Source: a bacterium
GTDB taxonomy: Bacteria; Hydrothermota; Tepidihabitantia; SM23-42; JAOAFX01
Direction of reading: 5' to 3'
NCBI GenBank assembly: GCA_036382775.1
Contig: DASVHD010000029.1
Span: 1-64,000, forward strand
Length of the DNA: 64,000 nt
Shown: one piece after another, positions 1-7,405 of the stretch
How the letters are laid out: each line of letters opens with the position of its first letter
Position numbering within the stretch: position 1 is the stretch's first letter
Notes under the pieces: model-generated
The model's input: only the letters and a program-made list of their open reading frames with translations
The model's database searches: none
What the model was told of the DNA's origin: nothing
Made by a program: the position numbers and the translations under genes

Positions 1-22
1 GCAGTCAAAAGGAGCCGATAGC

Positions 23-370
23 ATGAATGAAATACAACTTACGCTGCCGAGCGGCAAGAAAGTCAAGATGCGGGAGATGATCGGACTGGACCAGGTCGCC
101 ACGATCAGAAAATTCATCGGCAAGAGCGAGGAGGAAAAAGAGCTCAAGACGTTCAATGAAGTCGCGCTGTGCATCGTGGAGATCGAGGGCATGAAAAAAC
201 CCCAGGGTTACGAGGACCTGCTGACCTTGTCGAACAAAGATCTGACCGCGCTCCTATTGGCGTATAACGAACTCAACACCCTGAATCCCAAAGAAATCGA
301 GGACCTGAAGAGTTTTTTCGATTCCGCGCCGGGCTCAAAATCCTCGGCGAAGAATTCAGCTACTCCATAG
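23..370 (+). CDS. phage tail assembly chaperone (gpG/XkdN-like)
   Basis: This 115-residue acidic, helical protein lies directly upstream of the tape measure gene, where tail assembly chaperones (lambda gpG, XkdN) are found. In such phages it binds the tape measure protein before tube assembly. A Shine-Dalgarno AAGGAG sits about 8 bases before the ATG. Codons 97-99 (AGT TTT TTC) contain a T TTT TTC slippery heptamer at 313-319. The -1 frame beyond it is open to 465, so a longer G-T type product is expected in addition to the short form. Position and the frameshift make the role likely, although sequence similarity alone is weak. Confidence 0.75.
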   Translation: MNEIQLTLPSGKKVKMREMIGLDQVATIRKFIGKSEEEKELKTFNEVALCIVEIEGMKKPQGYEDLLTLSNKDLTALLLAYNELNTLNPKEIEDLKSFFDSAPGSKSSAKNSATP

Positions 371-465
371 AGGACATCCTGGCCATGCCGGTCACCGAAC
401 GGGAACTGATGGAAAAGCTGCTGGCGGAAAAAATCGAAAAGATCCGGGAGAATAAAGACGCATGA
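313..465 (+). other. -1 ribosomal frameshift site and T-type extension
   Basis: The heptamer T TTT TTC (313-319) has the X XXY YYZ form in the frame of the upstream gene. Slipping back one base gives 48 further codons, from CGA at 319 to the TGA at 463-465. The extension reads like a conserved tail-chaperone domain (ILGEEFSYSIEDILAMPVT is its core) and its stop overlaps the tape measure ATG at 462. The fusion would have about 147 residues. No other start codon with a ribosome site could give this coding stretch. The frameshift is inferred from sequence. Confidence 0.75.
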
Positions 466-2573
466 GAACCGCGTTCGAAGTCGGCGTCATACTGCTCGCC
501 AAAGACATGTATTCGGGCGTCGTGGCGAAAGCCGAACGCAACCTGTCAATTTTAAGGAAAACATCGAAGGAATCCGCGGACGAGTTTACCAAGAGCTTCG
601 AGCGCGCGAAAAAGATCGGGGCGATCGGCTTGAGCATTACCGCGACCGGCGTCGCGATTACCGGCTTTATGAAGGGCGCGCTGGCGCAGGCGGGCGAAAC
701 CGAATCGGCGATCGGCCGGGTTTTGACCGATATGGGCGAGTCGGCGAACGTTTCCAAAGAAATGATCAAGAAAGCCTTTTCCGAAATCAAGACGACCTGG
801 GGCATGACCGATACGGAAATATCGGATTCCATGCGGGCGGCCGGCGGCCGGTTCAATGATTATGCCAAGGGGATCAAGGCGACCAGCGTCGCGGCGGTGC
901 TGGCGATGGCGCGCAGCATCGATCTCGGCTCGGCGACGAATATGCTGACCACGACCTTTTCGCAGTTCGGCGACCGGATGGATAAGAACCTTTCCGACGA
1001 AGAAAAAATGATCGGCACCGGCAACGTTCTGTCCGAGGTAATGAAGCGATTGGGCAATAACTGGGAAGGCTTGAATAATTATCTCGGCTCGACCTCGATC
1101 AAAGCGAAGAGCGCGGGACAATCCATGGAGACGGTGCTGGCGACCGCGGCGGTGCTGGGTAAGGATGCAGTGAAACTGAAAATGGGCGGCGCGGCCATGG
1201 ATTCGATCCTCGATACGATGACCAAGTTGAGAGGCAAGGCACCCGGACTCGTGAACCTAATGCCAAATTTCAAAAAATCCAGCGATTTTGTAGATTTCCT
1301 GGGCGATATGAAAAACGCGATGGCGAAACTCGGGATCAAAGATGCACAGCAGCAGTTAAATTTCCTGGCAAAATATTTCAGTTCGAGCGCAGATATGGTG
1401 CAGTACTTCATTGCCAATCTCGATGAGCTGAAGGCGCAGAAAAAAACGCTCGAAGACCTGGGTAAAGAAACGAAGAAAGACGCGGGGATATTCAAAGACG
1501 CCCAGGAGAAAAGCAAAAACTGGGAGGAGACCCAGAAAATATTGAATGCCCGGCTGGGCGAGCTCAAGGAAGCACTGGCGACGTCATTGCTGCCTTTGAC
1601 CAAAGCCTTCAGCGACGCACTGGGCGGCGTGGCGAAATGGATAACGGAAAATAAACTGGCGGCCGGAATTCTCGGAGTGGCGGGCGCGATCGTGGGGATC
1701 GGCGGCGCCGTGGCGACGATCGCGGGTCCCCTGGTAACTTTGATCGGCACGCTCAAGATGTGGAAACTCCAGGCCTATCTGGCGAAGATGGAGCAAGTGG
1801 GATTAAACAACGCAATGACTTTAGGCGCCGCGCCGGCGGGGAGCCTCAATACGCAGATAGGGAATTTAGGAAAAAGCACGACCGGGCTGGCCGGGAAGCT
1901 ACAGACATTGGCTGGAGTCGCGACCGCTGCTTTTATCGGCTGGGAGATCGGCACGAACTTGAGAAAAATAAAAGGACTGGATGAAGCGGTGCAACAATTC
2001 TATGCGCATTTGATGGGCAAATATTGGCTCAGTGAGGACCAGGAAAATCAAGTATACAAACAATTGTCGGATATCCGGGCGAAGATCAAGGAAGGCGTGG
2101 AGATACCAGAAGCGACGATAAAGTTATATGTAGAAACCGAATGGCGTAGTCAAAAAGCGGGCAAAAGTGGCGAAGAATTCGTCGCCATGATGATGCGCGG
2201 TGGTCTCAGCGAAGAGCAGGCGCGCGGATACAGCGGGATAAAAAAACCATCGCCGGCGGTGATCAGCGGCGCATCGGGCGGCAGTTCGGTACCGGTGATC
2301 GGCGGAACGCCAGGCGGTGGCGGGATGCCCGTACCGCAGATGCAGCGCGGGACGGCAAGGGTGGCACGCACGGGCATGGTATTGGTGCACGAGGGTGAGG
2401 AAATCAAAAACAAGGCAATGGCGAATCGATCCGGCGGCGGAAATACATTTAATGGCGGAATCAATATCATGTTGAAATCGAGCGGTTCGACGATGATCGA
2501 TGCGGAGAATATCGCGGAATTAGTCATGCAAAAATTGAATCGCAAGCTGAAGATGGAAGCGCGGCGATCATGA
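462..2573 (+). CDS. phage tail tape measure protein
   Basis: At 703 residues this is the longest helical protein of the tail cluster. It starts within the stop of the chaperone extension (ATGA). The first 390 residues resemble the TP901 tape measure core, with long amphipathic helices and an Ala/Gly-rich region. Residues about 399-432 form a hydrophobic Gly/Ala/Ile stretch typical of the membrane-active part of tape measures. A Gly-rich linker at about 605-625 precedes a C-terminal helix rich in Lys and Met. Tape measures set tail length at about 1.5 angstrom per residue, which suggests a tail near 100 nm. The protein also helps DNA or effector passage through the membrane. Confidence 0.88.
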   Translation: MRTAFEVGVILLAKDMYSGVVAKAERNLSILRKTSKESADEFTKSFERAKKIGAIGLSITATGVAITGFMKGALAQAGETESAIGRVLTDMGESANVSKEMIKKAFSEIKTTWGMTDTEISDSMRAAGGRFNDYAKGIKATSVAAVLAMARSIDLGSATNMLTTTFSQFGDRMDKNLSDEEKMIGTGNVLSEVMKRLGNNWEGLNNYLGSTSIKAKSAGQSMETVLATAAVLGKDAVKLKMGGAAMDSILDTMTKLRGKAPGLVNLMPNFKKSSDFVDFLGDMKNAMAKLGIKDAQQQLNFLAKYFSSSADMVQYFIANLDELKAQKKTLEDLGKETKKDAGIFKDAQEKSKNWEETQKILNARLGELKEALATSLLPLTKAFSDALGGVAKWITENKLAAGILGVAGAIVGIGGAVATIAGPLVTLIGTLKMWKLQAYLAKMEQVGLNNAMTLGAAPAGSLNTQIGNLGKSTTGLAGKLQTLAGVATAAFIGWEIGTNLRKIKGLDEAVQQFYAHLMGKYWLSEDQENQVYKQLSDIRAKIKEGVEIPEATIKLYVETEWRSQKAGKSGEEFVAMMMRGGLSEEQARGYSGIKKPSPAVISGASGGSSVPVIGGTPGGGGMPVPQMQRGTARVARTGMVLVHEGEEIKNKAMANRSGGGNTFNGGINIMLKSSGSTMIDAENIAELVMQKLNRKLKMEARRS

Positions 2574-3484
2574 ACATTAAGATCGGCGATATCGTTTTGG
2601 ATCCGGTGCCGGACAGCCTGGCCGTGCAGTCACCGCAGAAAATTGCCGAGATCGAACTCCCCAACATGCAGAACGTGTTTCAGGACTTCGGATCCGGACC
2701 CAAGCGATTCTCCTTGACCGGGATCCTGCGCAGCCGTGACGGAGGAATCGACCAGGCGCTCAGGCTGGACGATGTCAAACGTCAGGGCGAGGAAGTAATT
2801 TTTTCCATCGATGGCGATGCTTCCTGGAAGGTGCGCATCCAGAATTTCAATTTTGACGTGTTGCGGCGGGGCAACGTGCGCTATAGCATCGAACTCGTCG
2901 AAGTCTCGGAGCCGGAGCCTTTCGTATTCATGCCCCAGCCGGAGATCTACGCGCCCGATCGAATGGCGGCCTGGGTGGCGCTCTTGAAGGCGCAGGCAAA
3001 GGGCTTTCAACTACAAGGCGCGCTGGCGTCGGTGCATAATGCGATCTGGAAACTTGAAGAGACCTTGAGCAAGATCAAAAGCCGGGTACGCGCGATCCGG
3101 CAGCTCGTGGAATTGCCATATAATGAACTCAACCTGCTCAAATTCGAGCTGGGCTTGTGTCTGCTGCAATGCGATGTGATCAAGCAGGAATCCAGGAAAA
3201 TCCTGGACGCGCCGCAACGCAATTATTCAGCCGCCGAGGAGATGTTGAAGTACGTCTACCAGTACTGCCAGCTGATCACCAACGAGGCCGGCGTGATGTA
3301 CACGGCGGCGCAGATGGTACCGAAAAAAGAACAGACCTATATCGTCCAGGAAGACGATACGCTACAAGCGATATCCATAAAATATTATCAAACCGCGAAC
3401 CGCTGGACCGACATCGCGGGCGCCAATGACATCATCGATCCGACGACGATCGCAGCCGGGCAGCAGCTACTGATACCGGTGTAA
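2570..3484 (+). CDS. LysM-domain tail protein (XkdP-like)
   Basis: The 304-residue protein begins at the ATGA overlap with the tape measure stop. The N-terminal 110 residues form a beta-rich tail-tube-related domain. A helical middle follows, and a LysM domain covers residues 256-304, starting TYIVQEDDTLQAISIKYY and ending QLLIPV. XkdP of PBSX has this arrangement and position. The protein probably joins the end of the tail tube to the hub, with LysM touching peptidoglycan. The family and gene order support this; no enzyme motif is seen. Confidence 0.82.
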   Translation: MNIKIGDIVLDPVPDSLAVQSPQKIAEIELPNMQNVFQDFGSGPKRFSLTGILRSRDGGIDQALRLDDVKRQGEEVIFSIDGDASWKVRIQNFNFDVLRRGNVRYSIELVEVSEPEPFVFMPQPEIYAPDRMAAWVALLKAQAKGFQLQGALASVHNAIWKLEETLSKIKSRVRAIRQLVELPYNELNLLKFELGLCLLQCDVIKQESRKILDAPQRNYSAAEEMLKYVYQYCQLITNEAGVMYTAAQMVPKKEQTYIVQEDDTLQAISIKYYQTANRWTDIAGANDIIDPTTIAAGQQLLIPV

Positions 3485-3486
3485 CC

Positions 3487-4491
3487 ATGGATAACGATAT
3501 CCAAATCCTGCTCGACGACAAGGAGATCACTAAAGTGCAAAGCCTGCACATCGAGAAGAATACACAGTCCGAAGCCAATATTTTCAATTTCAAGATCGAA
3601 AACGGTTGTGACCGGTATACGGATATATTCTATCAGACGATCGGCGAATTGATCGAGGTGGGGATATCGGGCATCGTCTGTTTCCGCGGTTTTGTCGACA
3701 ATGCCGGTTTCACATATTATCCCCAACAGACGATCGACATCGCGGGCCGGGATTATACGGGGATCCTGATCGACGAGATCGTGACCGCGAATCTGGCGAT
3801 AAAATTCTACGGCAAGACCGCCTCGCAGATCGTCAAGATCATCGCGGATCATTACAAATTCGAAACCGATCTGCAGGCGACCGGCAGCATGTATCTGGAA
3901 GACAAGTCGTATGCGGAAGGCAGTTCGGCCTGGGATGTCATCCGCGGATTGGCGGAAAAAGAAGGCGTGGATTCCTACGTCACTAAGGACAAGAAACTCG
4001 TATTCAAGAAGCGCGAGATCCCGACGCAGATCAAACGGGTATACGCGCTGAAACCGGACGAGGGCATCGTGCCGGCAAGCCTGAATATTGAACAGGATAA
4101 AACGCTGTCTTCGGCGCTCAAAGTCCGTGTAATCAGCTACGATCCCAAAACCAAAGAGAAGATCGTGTACACCGCCGAATCGAGCGATCGCAAACGGATA
4201 AATTACAAGATTGTGACGGTCCGCGACAATACGCTGAAGAGCAAGAAGGAAGCGGCAGCGCGGGCCGAAGCCCTGCTGCGGCAATATTCCAAGGAACTCG
4301 TGACCGGTTCGCTGAGCGCGCCGCTCGATCCCGGGGTCGACGAAGGCGACGGCATCGAAATCAAGGGCATCGAATTGGCCGGCAAATATTACGTGACCGA
4401 CGTGATCCACGATTACGGCGTGGCGGGCAAAACGACCGAGGTCAGATTCGCGAGCAAGGTGCTGTCCGAAGCCAAAACCGTGGAGGAATGA
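3487..4491 (+). CDS. baseplate hub protein (XkdQ/gpD/gp27-like)
   Basis: This 334-residue beta-rich protein follows the LysM gene by two bases. The pattern of the late control protein D family is visible: an early strand segment ending in a ring domain, IDIAGRDYTGILID near residue 95, a central SAWDVIRGLAEKEG segment near 143 and a C-terminal DPGVDEGDGIEIKG segment. Such proteins form the trimeric hub that joins tube and spike. The next gene encodes the spike and overlaps it by four bases, as expected for a translationally coupled hub-spike pair. Confidence 0.82.
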   Translation: MDNDIQILLDDKEITKVQSLHIEKNTQSEANIFNFKIENGCDRYTDIFYQTIGELIEVGISGIVCFRGFVDNAGFTYYPQQTIDIAGRDYTGILIDEIVTANLAIKFYGKTASQIVKIIADHYKFETDLQATGSMYLEDKSYAEGSSAWDVIRGLAEKEGVDSYVTKDKKLVFKKREIPTQIKRVYALKPDEGIVPASLNIEQDKTLSSALKVRVISYDPKTKEKIVYTAESSDRKRINYKIVTVRDNTLKSKKEAAARAEALLRQYSKELVTGSLSAPLDPGVDEGDGIEIKGIELAGKYYVTDVIHDYGVAGKTTEVRFASKVLSEAKTVEE

Positions 4492-5036
4492 TGATCAGAG
4501 AGATCAAAGCGGAAATCGAAAAGGCGCTGGCTAAACTGCAATTTTATGCGATCGCGCAAGTTACGAAGACGGATCTGCCGTCATACCGGGTCAAAGCTAA
4601 AATCCTGACTACCGGCATGTCCACCAACTGGCTGAGAATCTGCACTCCTTATTCGGGACCCGGATTCGGGTTCGTGCTGGCGCCGAACATCGGGGACGAG
4701 GTGTTGGTTTGTTTCCCGGACGGGAATCCGTCGGGCCATGGGTTTGTGGTCGGCCGCCTTTTCGGCAAAGACGCACCGCCGGTGGCGACCGAGGATGAGA
4801 TCGTATTGACACACAAGAGCGGCACGATCGTCGTGATCAAAAAGGACGGCAAGGTGGAAATCAAAGCGGATAAAATCCAGCTGGGCAAAACTGGCAGTCA
4901 TAAAGCAGCATGGGGCGATGCACACCTGCAGGCTCATTTAAATCACGTTCATCCGACACCGAACGGGCCTTCAGGTAAACCGGTGGTGATTATCCTGGAT
5001 AGCCAGGTAAATTCGCAGCAGGTCACGCTGGATTAA
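4488..5036 (+). CDS. baseplate spike protein (gpV-like)
   Basis: The 182-residue protein starts in the hub stop codon (ATGATGA). Residues 20-95 look like the OB-fold of gpV/gp45 spikes, including NIGDEVLVCFPDGNPSGHGF. Then comes a short beta-helix segment (VVIKKDGKVEIKADKIQLGK). Near residues 145-154 the sequence has H-x3-H-x2-HVH followed by PTPNGPSG. In P2 gpV-type spikes an HxH motif near the tip binds iron, so HVH here may do the same (inference). The protein should pierce the target outer membrane during contraction. Confidence 0.82.
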   Translation: MMIREIKAEIEKALAKLQFYAIAQVTKTDLPSYRVKAKILTTGMSTNWLRICTPYSGPGFGFVLAPNIGDEVLVCFPDGNPSGHGFVVGRLFGKDAPPVATEDEIVLTHKSGTIVVIKKDGKVEIKADKIQLGKTGSHKAAWGDAHLQAHLNHVHPTPNGPSGKPVVIILDSQVNSQQVTLD

Positions 5037-5046
5037 AGGAGACACT

Positions 5047-5268
5047 ATGGGCGCAATCAAGGATAATTTGAAAACAAGTTTGAACCAGATCTTCGCCGAT
5101 CTGGATCCCAATAAAACCGCCAATCAGAAGGCGGATGAGCTGGCGACCGCGATCGAGAACGCGATCCTGAACGGTCTTCAGGTTAAAATTCCAAGCACCA
5201 AAGTTTTAGTGGGTGCCACAGCGCCGGTTTTTAATCCTGCGCCGATCGATTGTCAACTGGATTCGTAA
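5047..5268 (+). CDS. small tail-cluster protein, unknown function
   Basis: This 73-residue acidic protein has a helical N-terminal half (KDNLKTSLNQIFADLDPNKT) and a beta-like C-terminal half. An AAGGAG ribosome site precedes the ATG by 7 bases. It lies between the spike and gp25-like genes, and one base separates its stop from the next ATG. I do not recognise the family. Its place in a tight tail operon suggests a structural or chaperone role in baseplate assembly. Confidence 0.65.
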   Translation: MGAIKDNLKTSLNQIFADLDPNKTANQKADELATAIENAILNGLQVKIPSTKVLVGATAPVFNPAPIDCQLDS

Positions 5269-5269
5269 C

Positions 5270-5656
5270 ATGAAATACCTGGGCAGCGATATCGCACTGG
5301 ATGCCGAAGGCGGCTTGATGGTCGACACTGGGGATATCAAAATCATGGATGGTCTCGACTGCGTCGCCGGTAATCTACTCGACCGGATACTCGCCAGCAA
5401 GGGCGACCTGTTAATGCATGAAGATTTCGGCGCGGGATTCTACGACAAGGTGAGCCTGCCGGTGACCGAAGAGAAGATAAACGACATCGTCATTACGGTC
5501 AAGCACGAATTGCTCAAGGATCCACGCGTCTCCGAAGTTACGGAAATCTCCGCGGTTCAGGAACAGAGATTTTTATACGTCACGGCGACGCTGAAGCTCG
5601 CCACCGGCCAAGTCGTGGGCAACTTTGTTTTTCCTTTTGAACTGGAGTCAGCATGA
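5270..5656 (+). CDS. baseplate wedge protein (gp25/gpW/XkdS-like)
   Basis: The ATG at 5270 (MKYLGSDIALDAEGGLMV) gives 128 residues. An upstream GTG at 5213 would overlap the preceding gene heavily and adds an unlikely basic stretch. The pattern of the gp25-like lysozyme fold is present: AGNLLDRILASKGDLLMHEDFGAGF, then a helix with VKHELLKDPRV and paired strands. In contractile tails this protein forms part of the wedge core that nucleates the sheath. It overlaps the J-like gene by four bases, as xkdS overlaps xkdT. Confidence 0.82.
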   Translation: MKYLGSDIALDAEGGLMVDTGDIKIMDGLDCVAGNLLDRILASKGDLLMHEDFGAGFYDKVSLPVTEEKINDIVITVKHELLKDPRVSEVTEISAVQEQRFLYVTATLKLATGQVVGNFVFPFELESA

Positions 5657-5931
5657 AATATGCAAGCGACATATATCAAACGATCAGAGATAAGTTTCTC
5701 ACCCTGAACCAGACGATCACTAATTTCAACGTCGGATCGCGCATCCGATCGATATTCGAAGCCGCGTCGTTGGCGATCGAGGAAATCTGGTTCCGCATCG
5801 ATGCGATGTACCAGGGGCTGTTCGCGGCGACGGCGCGGGAAGACGATCTTGATTTGAGAGCATTAGAACTGGGAGTGAATCGGAGAGCCGCACAGAAGGC
5901 GACGGGTTACGTGCGGTTCTCCGGTTGTTGA
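5653..5931 (+). CDS. baseplate J-like protein, N-terminal part
   Basis: The 92 residues match the start of the baseplate J family (gpJ/XkdT, T4 gp6 core): an N-terminal helix NVGSRIRSIFEAASLAIEEIW, then LDLRALELGVNRRAAQKATGYVRFSG. The frame ends at TGA 5929-5931, and the same frame continues at once with IGPDTVIPVGTIC, which is what family members have next. The two parts together make a 367-residue J protein with one internal UGA. The UGA may be a disabling mutation, a sequence error or a readthrough site. Confidence 0.8.
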   Translation: MKYASDIYQTIRDKFLTLNQTITNFNVGSRIRSIFEAASLAIEEIWFRIDAMYQGLFAATAREDDLDLRALELGVNRRAAQKATGYVRFSGC

Positions 5932-5946
5932 ATCGGCCCGGATACT

Positions 5947-6756
5947 GTGATCCCGGTCGGGACGATATGTTCGACGGATCCGGCGGTCGAGCCGGTGGTG
6001 GAATTTTTGACTACCGAAGAAAAAACCGTGATCGGCGGCAGCTATGCCGATATTCCAGTTGAAGCGAAAAATGCCGGTGAGGAAGGAAACGTCGAAGCAG
6101 GAAAAGTCATTTACTTGCCCCAGGAGATTCCCAATATTACGATTACGAATCCGAATCCGATCGCTGGCGGTACTGAGGAAGAGGACGACGACACCCTCCG
6201 CAAGCGAATCGTGCTACGCTGGTACGGTGTCGCTTATGGCGGCTGCGAGGAATCGTTTCGATCCATGGCGCTCGAAGTGACCGGCGTGGCTGAAGCCCAG
6301 GCCGTGGCGTGCTATGCAGGACCGGGAACAGTCAAAATCCTGATCTGGAGCCGGAATGAAACCGGCAGCCTGGTGCCGGCGTCTGATACCCTGGTTGAAA
6401 CCGTGCAGGATTATCTGGACGAATACAAGCCGATATGCACCAAAGTTTTGGTGGCACAGCCTACGGGAGTATTACAGGACGTCTTCATCTATCTCGACGT
6501 GGAATCCGGCTATACCTTTGCCGTAATCAGTGAAAACGTGAAAGCGGCGGTCATGGCGTTCTTCGACGACCTGGATGTCGGCGACGATCTGATCGTGGCA
6601 AAACTGCTGGCGGCATGTATGGCGGTGACGGGCGTGAAGGACATCAAGATCGGGAAACCGAAAGACAATGTCAGCTGCACCGCACTGGAGAAGATTATGC
6701 TGGGCAGAGTCGCCATTACGACCAAAGCCTGGGAGAATCAATATGTTACTTGGTGA
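5947..6756 (+). CDS. baseplate J-like protein, C-terminal part
   Basis: This 269-residue reading frame is in phase with the N-terminal part and continues it after the UGA at 5929. The J-family signature is clear: VIPVGTICST, the central TEEEDDDTLRKRIV...YGVAYGGCEESFRSMALEVTGV region and the C-terminal IVAKLLAACMAVTGV domain. The first start codon after the stop is a GTG at 5947 with no Shine-Dalgarno sequence, so separate translation looks weak. The wedge protein is essential in contractile tails, so the particle works only if the UGA is read through or the two halves assemble. Confidence 0.78.
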   Translation: MIPVGTICSTDPAVEPVVEFLTTEEKTVIGGSYADIPVEAKNAGEEGNVEAGKVIYLPQEIPNITITNPNPIAGGTEEEDDDTLRKRIVLRWYGVAYGGCEESFRSMALEVTGVAEAQAVACYAGPGTVKILIWSRNETGSLVPASDTLVETVQDYLDEYKPICTKVLVAQPTGVLQDVFIYLDVESGYTFAVISENVKAAVMAFFDDLDVGDDLIVAKLLAACMAVTGVKDIKIGKPKDNVSCTALEKIMLGRVAITTKAWENQYVTW

Positions 6757-7405
6757 TCGGATCTGGCAGTTTCTACCCGGATTCCTAAAACGGATCAAGA
6801 ACGGTATCTACGATATCTGCCTGGCGATCGGCGAAGCCCTGGATGAGATCATCGAGGAAGCGCAAAAACTCAAGGCTCAGCTCATGGCGAACCGGCTGAC
6901 CGGCTTTGACGAATATTACGCCTCGGATCAGCGCAAGGCGGATTTGAATTTGATCGGTTCGTCGAGATTCGTATTCAAGCGCGACGACGAGTCATGGGAT
7001 GATTATGAGACCAGGTTGCAGCAGTTCGTTAATGACGTATGGTGGTTCGGGACCGAAGCCGGGATCATTCGGGAATTGGAACGCACCGGCTTGACCGTGG
7101 ATTCGATCGAAGAACTACGGGACGAACCGTACCGGTTCATCATTTTATCTCTGGCGGATCAGTGCGGGAAACCCGAGGATCAGCTGTCGCACGTTTTCGA
7201 TCTGGATGCCGAGGATCCTTCGGTGCGGGGCGATCGCACTTACGGCATCGAGGACAGCGAGGATTTTCAATTCCTGGTGCGGCTGTCGGGCATCAGCTCA
7301 TATTCGAAACAAGATATAAAGACAATTTTGAAACAGACTAAGCCGCCGTACACAAAGGGTTATGTGTTTTTCCCTGGATTCCAGGTTGCCGAGGAGGTCG
7401 TATGA
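6743..7405 (+). CDS. tail protein I-like (XkdU/DUF2313-type)
   Basis: The ATG at 6743 follows a GGGAGAA ribosome site and gives 220 residues. It overlaps the end of the J-like gene by 14 bases, the usual coupling of J and I genes. The start FLPGFLKRIKNGIYDICLAIGEALDEI is a helix that packs on the wedge, and the middle carries a WWFGTEAGIIRELERTG segment seen in I-type proteins. This family links the wedge to tail fibres. Position after J and before fibres supports the call more than residue-level identity. Confidence 0.72.
   Translation: MLLGDRIWQFLPGFLKRIKNGIYDICLAIGEALDEIIEEAQKLKAQLMANRLTGFDEYYASDQRKADLNLIGSSRFVFKRDDESWDDYETRLQQFVNDVWWFGTEAGIIRELERTGLTVDSIEELRDEPYRFIILSLADQCGKPEDQLSHVFDLDAEDPSVRGDRTYGIEDSEDFQFLVRLSGISSYSKQDIKTILKQTKPPYTKGYVFFPGFQVAEEVV

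Noticed and set aside
3388-4410. 340-residue minus-strand open frame opposite the hub gene
   Set aside because: It is the antisense of a well-supported gene with codon-position bias, shows no family motifs and has no ribosome site.
5929-5960. Selenocysteine at the UGA of the J-like gene
   Set aside because: The hairpin loop lies only about 12 bases after the UGA, closer than bacterial SECIS elements, and there is no selenium gene in view. Structural wedge proteins do not use selenocysteine.
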